DNA from: Microlunatus lacustris
Lineage (GTDB): Bacteria; Actinomycetota; Actinomycetes; Propionibacteriales; Propionibacteriaceae
Reading direction: 5' to 3'
DNA length: 64,000 nt
Assembly (NCBI GenBank): GCA_039527025.1
Contig: BAAAJN010000001.1
Coordinates: 124,001-188,000, forward strand
Made by a program: the position numbers and the translations under genes
Part shown: positions 35,372 through 44,403 of the stretch, in pieces
Position numbering within the stretch: the stretch's first letter is position 1
Layout: every line of letters begins with the position of its first letter
Notes under the pieces: generated by a model
Database searches by the model: none
What the model was told of the DNA's origin: nothing
Seen by the model: only the letters and a program-made list of their open reading frames with translations

Positions 35372-36739
35372 ATGGATGGTGGTCTGGCGGAGGCGGTCGA
35401 GGCGTTGGACGCCGCTCGCGCTGTGCTGGGTGAGCGGTTGACGGAGCTGGGTCTGCTGCCGGTGGTGGAGCAGGTGGCGGTGGTGCAGCAGCTGGAGGTG
35501 GTGCGGAACCGGGTGCTGGCGTTGGATCTGGTGGTGCTGGCCGGGCTGGATGTCACCGACGCCGCCGGGCAGCTCTGCCAGGGGAACCTGCGTCGGCTGC
35601 TGACCTCGGCGCTGGGCATCTCGCGGGCCGAAGCCGGCCGGCGGGTGCACGCCTACGAGCAGCTCGGTGAGCGCCGGTCGATGACTGGTGAGCCGTTGGG
35701 TCCCGTGCGGCCGCTGCTGGCCGCTGCGGTCGTGGCGGGTGAGGTGTCGGCGGACAAGGCGGGCATCATCACCCGGGCGTTGGCCGGGGTGGACCGGCCG
35801 GGGTTCGACCCCGCGGAGGTGTCGGCCGGGGAGAGGCTGCTGACCGATGATGCCCGGACCTTCGGCCCGGAGGACCTGAAGCGGCTGGCCGGACGGGTGG
35901 TCGACGCCATCGACCCGGACGGGACCCGGCCGGAGGAGGAGCTGCAGCGGGACCGGCGGTGGTTCGCGATGCACTCCACGCCGGACGGCGGCTGCGCCGG
36001 GGAGTTCCGGCTGACGGCCGGGTGCGGCGCGAAGCTGCAGGCGTTGATCCGGCCGCTGGCCAGGGTCCGTGTCGATGAGTCCGGTGACCGCGACCAGCGG
36101 ACTTTCGGGCAACGCCAGCATGACGCGCTCGAGGACCTGTGTGACCGGTTGCTCCGGTCGGGGTCGGTCCCCGACACCGGCGGTGTGCCGGTCTCGGTGG
36201 TGGTCACGATCGACGAGCAGGACTTGTCACGGCGGACGGGTTCGGCGACGACGTCGACCGGGAACCTGCTGTCCACCAGGGCCCTGCTGCAGATGGCGGC
36301 CGAGGCCGACATCATCCCTGCAGTCCTCAACGCCTCTGGTGCGGTCCTCGACCTGGGCCGGACCCGGCGCTGCGCTTCCCGCTCGCAGCATCTGGCGTTG
36401 GTGGCTCGGGACCGTGGGTGTTCGTTCCCCGGCTGTCAGCACCCGGCGGAGTTCTGCGAACGGCACCACATCCGGCCGTGGATCGAGGGCGGTCTGACTG
36501 ATCTGGACAACTTGACCCTGTTGTGCCGGTACCACCACCACAACTTCTTGGGGCGGGGGTGGCAGGTCCGGCTGAACGGTGACGGGTTGGCGGAGTGGAT
36601 CCCACCTGGGTGGTTGGACCGGCAGCAGCGACCGCTGGTCAACCACCGGATCCGGATCGCTCATGACCGACCGCGACGACGGGGCAGCGACCCCCCTGCC
36701 CTTCGCCCGACCGCCGAGTTGGCGGGGGCGGCGCGGTGA
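35372..36739 (+). CDS. DUF222 protein with C-terminal HNH endonuclease domain
   Basis: 455 aa. The N-terminal 300 residues are a DUF222 region; the C-terminal HNH domain has RDRGCSFPGCQHPAEFCERH followed by HIRPWIEGGLTDLDNLTLLC and HHHNF, with zinc-type Cys pairs and the HNH His/Asn residues. This family is present in many copies in actinobacterial genomes and may be mobile or innate-defence related, but no function is established. The ATG is exactly 6 bases after TAGCGT (35360-35365). It is an isolated gene between conserved housekeeping genes. Confidence 0.9.
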   Translation: MDGGLAEAVEALDAARAVLGERLTELGLLPVVEQVAVVQQLEVVRNRVLALDLVVLAGLDVTDAAGQLCQGNLRRLLTSALGISRAEAGRRVHAYEQLGERRSMTGEPLGPVRPLLAAAVVAGEVSADKAGIITRALAGVDRPGFDPAEVSAGERLLTDDARTFGPEDLKRLAGRVVDAIDPDGTRPEEELQRDRRWFAMHSTPDGGCAGEFRLTAGCGAKLQALIRPLARVRVDESGDRDQRTFGQRQHDALEDLCDRLLRSGSVPDTGGVPVSVVVTIDEQDLSRRTGSATTSTGNLLSTRALLQMAAEADIIPAVLNASGAVLDLGRTRRCASRSQHLALVARDRGCSFPGCQHPAEFCERHHIRPWIEGGLTDLDNLTLLCRYHHHNFLGRGWQVRLNGDGLAEWIPPGWLDRQQRPLVNHRIRIAHDRPRRRGSDPPALRPTAELAGAAR

Positions 36740-36841
36740 CCGGCGGCTCGGGACTAGACCTCCGCGATCCAGTCCAGCGTCGCGCTGATCCGCCGCTCGG
36801 ACTGGCGCGGCGAAGTGGGTTCACCGTGGAAGGGTGGGCCG

Positions 36842-37735
36842 GTGAGCGCGGACGTGTCCAGCCGACCGAGCCCGACCTGGTCCCTCGAGCGGGTGCCGGC
36901 CGTCTGGCTGGTGGTCGGCGGCATCGTCTCGGTCCAGTTCGGCGCAGCCATCGCCAAGCAGCTGTTCCCATTGGTCCCGCCGACGGCGATGGTCTGGTTG
37001 CGACTGGTCACCTCCGCTGTGGTCTTCCTGCTCGTCGTCCGTCCCCGGCTGCGCGGTCACACCCGCGACGACTGGGTGGTCGCCCTGGCTTTCGGGGTCA
37101 GCTTGGCCACCATGAACTGGGCCATCTACCAGTCCTTCGCCCGGATCCCGCTGGGCATCGCGGTGACGATCGAGTTCCTGGGTCCGCTCGCGGTCGCCGT
37201 GGCCGGCTCCCGCCGCCCCCGGGACCTGGTCTGGGTCGGGTTGGCCGGGCTGGGGGTCGGGTTGCTCGGGCTGTCCCGGACCCGGCTGGACGTCGCCGGG
37301 GTGCTCTTCGCCCTGCTGGCCGCCGCCGGCTGGGCCTGCTACATCCTGCTCAGCGCCCGGACCGGCCGGCGCTGGCCCGGAGTCTCCGGGCTGGTGGTGG
37401 CCAGTCTGGTCGGGGCGGTCGCCCTGGCCCCGCCCGCCGTGCTCGAGGCGGGCAGCCGGCTGCTCGAGCCGCGGGTGCTGCTGCTCGGGCTGGCCGTCGG
37501 CCTGCTCAGCTCGGTCATCCCCTACAGCCTGGAGCTGACTGCGCTCCGCCGGATCACCCCGCGCGTGTTCGGCATCCTCATGAGCCTGGAGCCCGCGGTG
37601 GCCGCCCTGGCCGCGATGCTGCTGCTGGCCGAGTTCCTCAACCCCGTGCAGTGGGTGGCGATGGCCTGCGTGGTGGTCGCCAGCGTCGGCTCCACCCGGA
37701 CCTCCCGCGACCCCACCGGCCCGGCGACCGTCTGA
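36842..37735 (+). CDS. EamA/DMT-family exporter (RhtA-like)
   Basis: 297 aa, ten membrane helices in two EamA repeats. Motifs IYQSFARIPLGIAVTIEFLG in repeat 1 and ELTALRRITPRVFGILMSLE in repeat 2 match RhtA-type threonine/homoserine exporters. Likely a proton-driven exporter of amino acids or metabolites. GTG 36842 after GGAAGGGTGGG. Tail-to-tail with mutY, 2 bases apart. Confidence 0.86.
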   Translation: MSADVSSRPSPTWSLERVPAVWLVVGGIVSVQFGAAIAKQLFPLVPPTAMVWLRLVTSAVVFLLVVRPRLRGHTRDDWVVALAFGVSLATMNWAIYQSFARIPLGIAVTIEFLGPLAVAVAGSRRPRDLVWVGLAGLGVGLLGLSRTRLDVAGVLFALLAAAGWACYILLSARTGRRWPGVSGLVVASLVGAVALAPPAVLEAGSRLLEPRVLLLGLAVGLLSSVIPYSLELTALRRITPRVFGILMSLEPAVAALAAMLLLAEFLNPVQWVAMACVVVASVGSTRTSRDPTGPATV

Positions 37736-37737
37736 GG

Positions 37738-38640
37738 TCAGCCGGGCAGGGCGACGTGCCCGGCCGCCGGGGCGACCGCCAGGCCGTCGGCCACCAGCGA
37801 GGCCAGGCACCGGGTCCGCTGTTCCTCGTCCGGCCAGGCCGCGGCCAGCTCGGCCAGCTCCACCGGCTCGTCGCTGGAGCGGAGCACGGCCAGCAGGGCG
37901 CCCCGGCACTGCCGGTCGGTGCCGTCGTAGCTCTGCCCCTTCCGCGGCGGGCCGCCCCAGGCCGGGTAGCCGGCTGCCCGCCAGGCGCAGAGGTCCTGCA
38001 CCGGGCAGGCGTCGCAGCGCGGGCTGCGAGCGACGCAGACCAGGGCGCCCAGCTCCATCACCGCCACAGCCCAGCGGGCCGCGACCGCTGGTTCCGGGGG
38101 CAGGAAGGCGGTGGCTGCGGCGACCTCGGCGACGGTCTGGCTGGCGGCCGGATGGGCCACCCCACCGTCCACCCGGGCCAGCACGCGGCGGACGTTGGTG
38201 TCCAGGACCACCTCCCGGCGGCCGTAGGCGAAGCTGGCGATGGCGGCCGCGGTGTAGGCGCCGACGCCGGGAAGCCGAAGCAGGGTCTCGCGGTCCGCGG
38301 GCACCTCGCCGTCGTGCTCCTCGGTGATCGCCACCGCCGCCCGGTGCAGCCGCAACGCCCGGCGGGGGTAGCCCAGCCGGCCCCAGGCCCGGACGGCCTC
38401 TCCAGCCGGGGCGGCGGCCAGCGCGGCCGGGGTGGGCCAGCGCTCCACCCAGGCGCGCCACGGCTCGCGGACACGCTCCACCGGCGTCTGCTGCAGCATG
38501 AACTCACTCACCACCACCTGCCAGGGGGTGGCCTCGGGGCGTCGCCAGGGCAGGTCCCGGGCGTTCCTGCCGTACCAGGCCAGCACCCGCTCGACAACCG
38601 TCGCGTGCCGGGTGGTGGGGTCGACGGTCACGGCCGCCAC
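37738..38640 (-). CDS. mutY: A/G-specific adenine DNA glycosylase
   Basis: 300 aa. Catalytic Glu46 in SEFMLQQTPVERV, HhH motif LPGVGAYTAAAI with Tyr129, catalytic Asp147 in VLDTNVRRVLAR, and the 4Fe-4S loop C202-x6-C209-x2-C212-x5-C218. It removes A opposite 8-oxoG. The C-terminus is a short winged-helix-like tail rather than the Nudix-type domain of E. coli MutY, as in mycobacteria. GTG 38631 lies 7 bases after a minus-strand TACGGT and may be the true start, which would shorten the protein by 3 residues. Confidence 0.94.
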   Translation of the reverse strand: MAAVTVDPTTRHATVVERVLAWYGRNARDLPWRRPEATPWQVVVSEFMLQQTPVERVREPWRAWVERWPTPAALAAAPAGEAVRAWGRLGYPRRALRLHRAAVAITEEHDGEVPADRETLLRLPGVGAYTAAAIASFAYGRREVVLDTNVRRVLARVDGGVAHPAASQTVAEVAAATAFLPPEPAVAARWAVAVMELGALVCVARSPRCDACPVQDLCAWRAAGYPAWGGPPRKGQSYDGTDRQCRGALLAVLRSSDEPVELAELAAAWPDEEQRTRCLASLVADGLAVAPAAGHVALPG

Positions 38641-38701
38641 CGTACCTGCGCCGGTGCCAGGCGGCCCGGCGTGGCGGCCCGAGCGGCGGCGCCGCGCTGC
38701 T

Positions 38702-38707
38702 TACGCT
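38702..38707 (+). promoter_or_regulatory. Leaderless -10 (TACGCT) of membrane-anchored protein gene
   Basis: Exactly 6 bases before ATG 38714. Confidence 0.5.
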
Positions 38708-38713
38708 CAGCCC

Positions 38714-39418
38714 ATGAGCGGCGTGCTGCACCCGGTGGGGCCGGAGCCCGAGGAGACCTATTGGGCCCGTCGCGTGGCCGTCCTCATCGCGCTCGTCGCC
38801 GTCGTGGGCCTGGTGGTCGCGCTGGTGGTGAACACGAGCCGGGGGGCGGCCGTCTCGGCCGATCCGGTGCCGCCGCCGGCGACCAGCCCGACAGCTCTGG
38901 ACAGCCCGGCCGCGAGCCCGTCACCGTCCGTCAGCGCGACCCCGTCACCGACGTCGTCCGCCAGCGCCTCCGCCAGTCCGTCGCCCACGGCGTCGAAGAG
39001 CCCACGACCGGAGCCGACCCCGAGCGGGCCGGTGGCCTGCCCGCCGAAGGAGCTGCGGACGACCCTGACCGGGAAGCAGCGGCTGAAGCCGGAGCAGAAG
39101 ACCACCTTCACGCTGTCACTGATCAACGGGAGTGACCAGACCTGCGTGGTCACGGTGGCACCGGAGAACTTCGAGCTCAAGATCTACTCCGGGACGGACC
39201 GGATCTGGAGCACCGACGACTGCGCGAAGGCGGTCAAGAAGCTCTCCGCCAAGGTCAACGCCGAGGACGCCGTGGAGTGGACGATGACCTGGGACGGCCA
39301 GCGCTCGCGCCCGGGCTGCCGGACCCGGCCCGAAGTGCCGCGGCCCGGGACCTACTTCGTCACGGCCCAGCTGGACGGGGCGAAGCCGGTCCAGCTGCGG
39401 ATGATCCTGGGCGGCTGA
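38714..39418 (+). CDS. Membrane-anchored Ser/Pro-rich protein with extracytoplasmic domain
   Basis: 234 aa. One membrane helix (about 20-42), a Ser/Pro/Thr linker (about 50-105), and a C-terminal domain of about 125 residues with TLSLINGSDQTCVVTVAPEN and GTYFVTAQLDG, an Ig-like beta-sandwich with paired cysteines reminiscent of BsuPI/DUF4232-type modules. Probably anchored with the domain outside. Role unknown. The ATG is exactly 6 bases after TACGCT (38702-38707). Tail-to-tail with disA. Confidence 0.72.
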   Translation: MSGVLHPVGPEPEETYWARRVAVLIALVAVVGLVVALVVNTSRGAAVSADPVPPPATSPTALDSPAASPSPSVSATPSPTSSASASASPSPTASKSPRPEPTPSGPVACPPKELRTTLTGKQRLKPEQKTTFTLSLINGSDQTCVVTVAPENFELKIYSGTDRIWSTDDCAKAVKKLSAKVNAEDAVEWTMTWDGQRSRPGCRTRPEVPRPGTYFVTAQLDGAKPVQLRMILGG

Positions 39419-39421
39419 GGG

Positions 39422-40486
39422 TCAGTCGACCCGGTCGTCGTAGGCCGCGTCGGCCAGCCGCAGCAGCCCGTCCCGGATGGTGCGAGCCCGGCTCTCCCCG
39501 ACGCCCTCCACGGCCTGCAGCTCGATGGAGGTGGCGCCGAACAGGGCCTGCAGAGAGCCGAAGTGCTCGATCAGCCGGGCGCCCAGCCCGACGGGCAGCC
39601 GGTTGATCTGGGCCACCTGCCGGTACCCGCGGGCGGAGACCCGGGTGTCCAGGTGGTTCTGGCCGGAGAAGCCGAGGGCGCGGGCCACGGCCAACGGGTC
39701 CAGCAGCTCGGACAGGTCGAGCGTCGCCAGCGAGGCGAAGGAGAACCCGGTGCCACCAGCGGGGCGGTAGTCGCGCTCCAGCAGCTCGCGCAGGTCGTCC
39801 AGGCCGGCGCTCAGCTCGTAGAGCTGCAGGGCCAGCAGCCGACCGTCGGTGCCCAGCTCGACGACGTAACCGTCCAGCTCGGCGTTGAGGCGCCGCACCA
39901 TCTCCAGCCGCTGGGCGACCAGGGCGACGTCGGACACCGTCACCTGGTCCTGCACCTCGAGCGAGGACAGCCGCGCGGTCACCTCCGACACCCGGGCGCG
40001 GTAGCGCTCCAGGGTCTGCAGGGCCTGGTTGGCCCGGGAGAGGATGGCGTCCGACTGCTCGAACACGTGCCGGTGGCCGTCGATGAACAGCGAGATGGTC
40101 GACATCGACGCCGACACCGAGACCACGGGCAGGCCGGACTGCCGGGCCACGCGGTCGGCCGTGCGGTGCCGGGTGCCGGTCTCGACGGTGCCGATCGAGG
40201 CGTCCGGCATCAGCTGGACGCCGGCGCTGACGATCCGGTCCGACTCCGGGTCGACCACGATCGCGCCGTCCATCTTGGCCAGCTCCCGCAGCGCCGTCGG
40301 GCTGAACGGGACGTCCAGGGCGAAACCGCCGGTGGAGACCGCCTCGGTGACGTCGTTGCGGCCCAGCACGACCAGGGCGCCCGTGCGGCCGCGCAGGATC
40401 CGTTCGAAGCCGTCCCGCAGCGGGGTGCCGGGAGCCATCCGTGCCAGGTGCTCGAAGAGACCGCTCCGCTGGTCCGCGTTCGCCAT
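39422..40486 (-). CDS. disA: DNA-integrity scanning diadenylate cyclase
   Basis: 354 aa. The DAC domain has MDGAIVVDP and GTRHRTADR (DGA and RHR motifs for c-di-AMP synthesis), then a helical spine and C-terminal HhH DNA-binding region VEGVGESRARTIRDGL. It makes c-di-AMP and pauses at branched DNA. ATG 40486 has GGAGGTGGGGGAG immediately upstream. Downstream of radA, an arrangement matching the known functional link between RadA and DisA. Confidence 0.95.
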   Translation of the reverse strand: MANADQRSGLFEHLARMAPGTPLRDGFERILRGRTGALVVLGRNDVTEAVSTGGFALDVPFSPTALRELAKMDGAIVVDPESDRIVSAGVQLMPDASIGTVETGTRHRTADRVARQSGLPVVSVSASMSTISLFIDGHRHVFEQSDAILSRANQALQTLERYRARVSEVTARLSSLEVQDQVTVSDVALVAQRLEMVRRLNAELDGYVVELGTDGRLLALQLYELSAGLDDLRELLERDYRPAGGTGFSFASLATLDLSELLDPLAVARALGFSGQNHLDTRVSARGYRQVAQINRLPVGLGARLIEHFGSLQALFGATSIELQAVEGVGESRARTIRDGLLRLADAAYDDRVD

Positions 40487-40532
40487 CTCCCCCACCTCCC
40501 TCGACTGCGGCCCCCATCCTAGGGGCGCCTGG

Positions 40533-41951
40533 TCAGCCCGCGTCGGCGCTGGACGCCGGTCCGGACCCCCGGCGGGGGAGCAGGCCCACGGCGTCGAGCG
40601 CCTGCTGGAGGGTGGCCGCGGCGTGCACCCGCAGGCCGTGCCGCATCGTCGGCATCCGGTCGCGGGCCTGGCCCGTCTCCGCCGGGACGACGGCCTCGGT
40701 GAAGCCCAGCCGGGCGGCCTCGGCCAGCCGGCGGTCGGTGCCCGGCACCCGACGGAGCTCACCAGCCAGCCCGACCTCGCCGAGCGCGACGACCCCGTGC
40801 GGGATGGTGGTGCCCGTCGCCGCGGACGCGATGGCCAGCGCGGCCGCCAGATCGGCGGACGGGTCGGCGACCTTGGCGCCGCCGACGGTGGAGACGTAGA
40901 CGTCGCGGTCGTAGAGCTTCACCCGGCAGCGCCGCTCCAGCACCGCCAGCACCATGGCGATCCGGCCGGTGTCCACGCCGTGCATCGTGCGCCGCGCCTG
41001 GGGGAGGGGAGACGGGGCGACCAACGCCTGCAGCTCGGCCAGCAGCGGCCGGCGGCCCTCCATGGTGACGGCGATGCAGGTGCCGGGGACCGGCTCGGCG
41101 TGCCGGGAGGTGAAGAGCCCCGAGGGGTCGGGCACCTCGAGGATGCCCTGCTCGCCCATCTCGAAGCAGCCGACCTCATCCGCCGGGCCGAACCGGTTCT
41201 TGGTGGCCCGCACCATCCGGAAGCCGGAGTGCCGGTCGCCCTCGAAGGCCAGCACCACGTCGACCAGGTGCTCGAGCAGCCGGGGTCCGGCGATGGCGCC
41301 GTCCTTGGTGACGTGGCCGACGATGATGACCGCCATCCCGCGACGCTTGGCCACCCGGACCAGGGCGCCGGTCACCTCACGCACCTGGGTCACGCCGCCG
41401 GGAGAGCCGTCAGCCTCGGCCGTGCCGATGGTCTGCACCGAGTCGAGCACCATCAGCGACGGTGCCACCTCCTCGATGTGACCCAGCACGGTGCCCAGGT
41501 CGGTCTCGGCCGCCAGGAACAGCTCCGGGGCCAGCGCGTCGGTGCGGTCGGCCCGCAGCCGGACCTGCGCCGCGGACTCCTCGCCGGTGACGTAGAGGGT
41601 GCGACGTCCCGCCTTGGCCCAGCGGGCCGCCACTTCCAGGAGCAGCGTGGACTTGCCCACGCCCGGCTCGCCGGCCAGCAGCAGCACGGCGCCCGGCACC
41701 ACCCCGGCACCCAGCACCCGGTCCAGCTCGCCCACGCCGGTCAGCGTGCGGGCGGCTGCGTCGGCGCTCACCTCGCTGATCGGCACCGCCTTGGACACCG
41801 GGACCGACGACCGCACCGACGCCAGCTTGGGGGCGCCCTCCTCGACCACGCTGCCCCAGGTCATGCACTCGGAGCAGCGCCCCACCCACTTGCCCGACGT
41901 CCAGCCGCACTCGGTGCACTTGAACGCGGGACGCGTCGTCGTCTTGGCCAC
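40533..41951 (-). CDS. radA: DNA repair ATPase RadA/Sms
   Basis: 472 aa. N-terminal zinc finger with two Cys pairs (FKCTECGWTSGKW, GRCSECMTWG), RecA-like core with GEPGVGKST, the RadA-specific ATKNRFGPADEVG (KNRFG), and a Lon-like C-terminal domain. It processes recombination intermediates by branch migration. The GTG is exactly 6 bases after TACGGT on the minus strand (41963-41958), implying a leaderless mRNA. disA follows. Confidence 0.95.
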   Translation of the reverse strand: MAKTTTRPAFKCTECGWTSGKWVGRCSECMTWGSVVEEGAPKLASVRSSVPVSKAVPISEVSADAAARTLTGVGELDRVLGAGVVPGAVLLLAGEPGVGKSTLLLEVAARWAKAGRRTLYVTGEESAAQVRLRADRTDALAPELFLAAETDLGTVLGHIEEVAPSLMVLDSVQTIGTAEADGSPGGVTQVREVTGALVRVAKRRGMAVIIVGHVTKDGAIAGPRLLEHLVDVVLAFEGDRHSGFRMVRATKNRFGPADEVGCFEMGEQGILEVPDPSGLFTSRHAEPVPGTCIAVTMEGRRPLLAELQALVAPSPLPQARRTMHGVDTGRIAMVLAVLERRCRVKLYDRDVYVSTVGGAKVADPSADLAAALAIASAATGTTIPHGVVALGEVGLAGELRRVPGTDRRLAEAARLGFTEAVVPAETGQARDRMPTMRHGLRVHAAATLQQALDAVGLLPRRGSGPASSADAG

Positions 41952-41957
41952 GGCTGC

Positions 41958-41963
41958 ACCGTA
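41958..41963 (-). promoter_or_regulatory. Leaderless -10 (TACGGT) of radA
   Basis: Exactly 6 bases before GTG 41951 on the minus strand. Confidence 0.5.
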
Positions 41964-42002
41964 GGCGGCGGGGCTGACACTTTCCGCCGGCCGCGCCGGG
42001 CG

Positions 42003-43085
42003 TCAGGGTCGGGGCAGGTCTGCCGCGACCTCGAGCACCCGGGCGTTGGCGGCGTCCTCGCCGACGGTGATCCGCACCCCGTCCCCGGGGTCGCCCACCG
42101 CGTACGGGCGGACCGCCACCCCGCCGGCCGCGAAGGCCTCCCCGTACAGCGCGGTGAGCGGGCCGGCGGGTAGCCAGACGAAGTTGCCCTGGGCGTCCGG
42201 CACATCGAAGCCCAGGCCGCGCAGCCCCTCCCGCAGCCCGGTCCGGGCCCGCACCAGCGCCGCGACCCGCTCGCGCAGCGCCGGCTCGGCCTCCAGGCTG
42301 GCCAGCACCGCGGCCTGCGCGGCCACCGAGATGCCGAAGGGCAGCGACACGGCCCGCACCGCGGCCGCCAGCCCGGGCTCCGCCACGCAGTAGCCGACCC
42401 GGAACCCGGCCAGCCCGTAGGCCTTGGAGAAGGTCCGGAGCACGACGACGTTGGCCCGGCCCTGCCGCACCTCCAGCCCGCGCACCGCCGCCGGGTCGTC
42501 GACGAACTCGACGTAGGCCTCGTCCACCATCACCAGCACGTGCTCGGGCACGGCGTCCAGGAACTGCTCGAGCGCGTCGTGGGCGATCGCGGGACCGGTG
42601 GGGTTGTTGGGCGTGCACAGCATCACCACCCGGGTGGCCGGGGTGATCGCCGCGTGCAGGGCGTCCAGGTCGTGCACCGCGCCCGGTCCGAGCGGCACCC
42701 GGACCGAGGTGGCGCCGGTGATCTGCACCGCGATCGGGTAGGCCTCGAAGCTGCGCCAGGCGTAGACCACCTCGTCGCCGGGCTCGCAGACCGCGCTGAG
42801 CAGGTGGTACAGCACGGCGACGGAACCGGTGCCGAAGGCCAGCGACTCCGGGGCGACGCCGAGCCGGGCCCCGACCGCCGCCGCCACCGCGGTGTTGGCC
42901 AGGTCGGGGTAGCGGTTCATCCCGGCCACCGCTGCCTCCGTCGCCGCCAGCACCCCCGGCAGCGGCGGGTACGGGTTCTCGTTGCTGGACAGCTTGTGAG
43001 CCGGGCCGGCGGAGCCCGTGGGTGCCGGCCGGCCGGGCTTGTAGGCGGGCAGGGCGGCGACGGCGGGGCGGATGCGGACCGGCAT
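42003..43085 (-). CDS. Histidinol-phosphate/aromatic aminotransferase (HisC/Pat-like)
   Basis: 360 aa class II PLP aminotransferase. KLSSNENPYPPLPGVLAA near the start, MLCTPNNPTGP, DEAYVEFVDD and the PLP lysine in TFSKAYGLAGFRVGY are all intact, with late Arg in DGVRITVGE. Actinobacterial genomes carry both HisC and the aromatic aminotransferase Pat; without a his operon nearby I lean to Pat but cannot separate them by eye. Confidence 0.85.
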   Translation of the reverse strand: MPVRIRPAVAALPAYKPGRPAPTGSAGPAHKLSSNENPYPPLPGVLAATEAAVAGMNRYPDLANTAVAAAVGARLGVAPESLAFGTGSVAVLYHLLSAVCEPGDEVVYAWRSFEAYPIAVQITGATSVRVPLGPGAVHDLDALHAAITPATRVVMLCTPNNPTGPAIAHDALEQFLDAVPEHVLVMVDEAYVEFVDDPAAVRGLEVRQGRANVVVLRTFSKAYGLAGFRVGYCVAEPGLAAAVRAVSLPFGISVAAQAAVLASLEAEPALRERVAALVRARTGLREGLRGLGFDVPDAQGNFVWLPAGPLTALYGEAFAAGGVAVRPYAVGDPGDGVRITVGEDAANARVLEVAADLPRP

Positions 43086-43181
43086 GGCCCCATCCTCGCA
43101 GCGCCGGCGGGGCCGACCGCCAGGCCGTCGGTCGCCGGGACGGGGCGAGCGCGGCGTCCCCGCCGGGCGTCCGGACGGTCC

Positions 43182-43187
43182 TAGGGT
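43182..43187 (+). promoter_or_regulatory. Leaderless -10 (TAGGGT) of the 23-codon minigene
   Basis: Exactly 6 bases before GTG 43194. Confidence 0.5.
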
Positions 43188-43193
43188 GGGTTC

Positions 43194-43265
43194 GTGCCCC
43201 TCCTGCTGAGTGACCGCCGCCCCTGCACCCCGACCACCTCCGACCTGCTCGGCGGTGCCTGGTGA
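43194..43265 (+). CDS. Possible leaderless 23-aa leader peptide
   Basis: GTG 43194 lies exactly 6 bases after TAGGGT (43182-43187) and opens 23 codons starting MPLLLSDRRPCTPTTSDLL. Its TGA overlaps by 4 bases the GTG of the downstream membrane-protein gene (GTGA). The gene's own start has no Shine-Dalgarno, so its translation may depend on this minigene. Single Cys, no codon run. Function unknown. Confidence 0.45.
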   Translation: MPLLLSDRRPCTPTTSDLLGGAW

Positions 43266-43702
43266 GCGCCGGCCCGGGGTTGCTCGCCGTCGAGCGGGGT
43301 CGGCCGCGCACCGTCCTCGTCGTGGTCACGGTGCTGGTGGCCCTGGCGGTCAACCTGCTCATCTACGCCGCGGGGCGGCTGGCGGGCGGGAGCTACCGGT
43401 TCACCGCGGGAGACGCGACCACCGAGGTCGACGCCCTGACCGTGGGCGGGTTCACCGTGGTGCCCCTGCTGGTGGGGATGGCCCTGGCGGCGCTGCTGTC
43501 GCTGCGCTGGCCGCGGGTGGTGCTGGTGGCCCTGGTCGTGGCGCCGCTGCTGGCCCTGGTCACGGTGCCGGTGATGACCCTGCCGGTCGACTTCGACGGC
43601 GCCAGCACGGTCGCGCTGGCGCTCTGCCACGTGGCGCTGGCCGTCATCTCGGTCCTCGCCCTGCTGCGGCTCCGCCGGCTGGACCCGCACCGGGCGGTCT
43701 GA
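43262..43702 (+). CDS. Small DUF6069-like membrane protein
   Basis: 146 aa with four membrane helices (about 18-38, 62-82, 85-108, 117-138) and a polar loop GGSYRFTAGDATTEVDALT between the first two. The layout matches the DUF6069 family of actinobacterial membrane proteins of unknown function; the family name is from memory. GTG start coupled to a preceding 23-codon minigene by a 4-base overlap. Convergent with the VOC gene. Confidence 0.72.
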   Translation: MSAGPGLLAVERGRPRTVLVVVTVLVALAVNLLIYAAGRLAGGSYRFTAGDATTEVDALTVGGFTVVPLLVGMALAALLSLRWPRVVLVALVVAPLLALVTVPVMTLPVDFDGASTVALALCHVALAVISVLALLRLRRLDPHRAV

Positions 43703-43738
43703 ACCGGTGGCGCCGCCCCCGGGCACCGGTCACGCTGG

Positions 43739-44383
43739 CTAGATCCGCACCTCACCGCGCGGGGTGCTGAACAGGGCGGCCACCAGCCCCGGCTGCCCGT
43801 TCGGGGCGATCCAGTCGATGTCGACGTCGTGCAGGATCGTGTCGGAGCGCCCGCCGAGCCAGTCGTCGACGCGCTCGTGGTCGCCGGCGATCTCGAGCTT
43901 GAGCAGCTCCACCTCCCGGCCGCCGTGCGAGGGGTGCACGGCCGGGGCGCTGCGCCAGCTGATGAAGAACGGCAGCTGGGGGTCGGCCTGCAGGCCCTTG
44001 ACGCCCAGCTGCTGCCACTCCAGCCGGGTGCCGTCCTCCAGCACCCGGTGGCCCTCGACCGCGGCGCGGCCGAGGCGCTCCTCCAGCGGGGCGATGTCGT
44101 CGACGGCGACGACCCAGCCCAGCCAGCCCCCGCCGTCCTCGGACCGGGCCCGGACGGCCTGGCCGAACGGGGCCTTGTCGGCGGCGGGGTGGTCGAGGAC
44201 CTCGACCACCTCCAGGTACTGGCCGTCGGTCAGCGGCAGGATCTTGTTGCGGGTGCCGAACCGCGGGTGGAAGCCGCCCTCACGGAACGGCACCCCCAGC
44301 AGTGCGCTGAGCCGCTGCGTCGTCGCCTCGAGGCCTTCGGGCCCGACCGCGAACGACAGGTGGTCGAGATGCATACGGCTCAT
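43739..44383 (-). CDS. Glyoxalase-like (VOC) domain protein
   Basis: 214 aa. The start LDHLSFAVGPEGLEATTQRL, then FGTRNKILPLTDGQYLEVVE, matches the glyoxalase-like domain PF13468, a VOC unit with a C-terminal extension. Metal-binding His and Glu (the initial HLDH and LEVVE) are in place. Substrate unknown. ATG 44383 or 44374 are both possible. The stop is TAG. Confidence 0.84.
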   Translation of the reverse strand: MSRMHLDHLSFAVGPEGLEATTQRLSALLGVPFREGGFHPRFGTRNKILPLTDGQYLEVVEVLDHPAADKAPFGQAVRARSEDGGGWLGWVVAVDDIAPLEERLGRAAVEGHRVLEDGTRLEWQQLGVKGLQADPQLPFFISWRSAPAVHPSHGGREVELLKLEIAGDHERVDDWLGGRSDTILHDVDIDWIAPNGQPGLVAALFSTPRGEVRI

Positions 44384-44403
44384 CGTGCCGCACCCGTGGA
44401 GGA

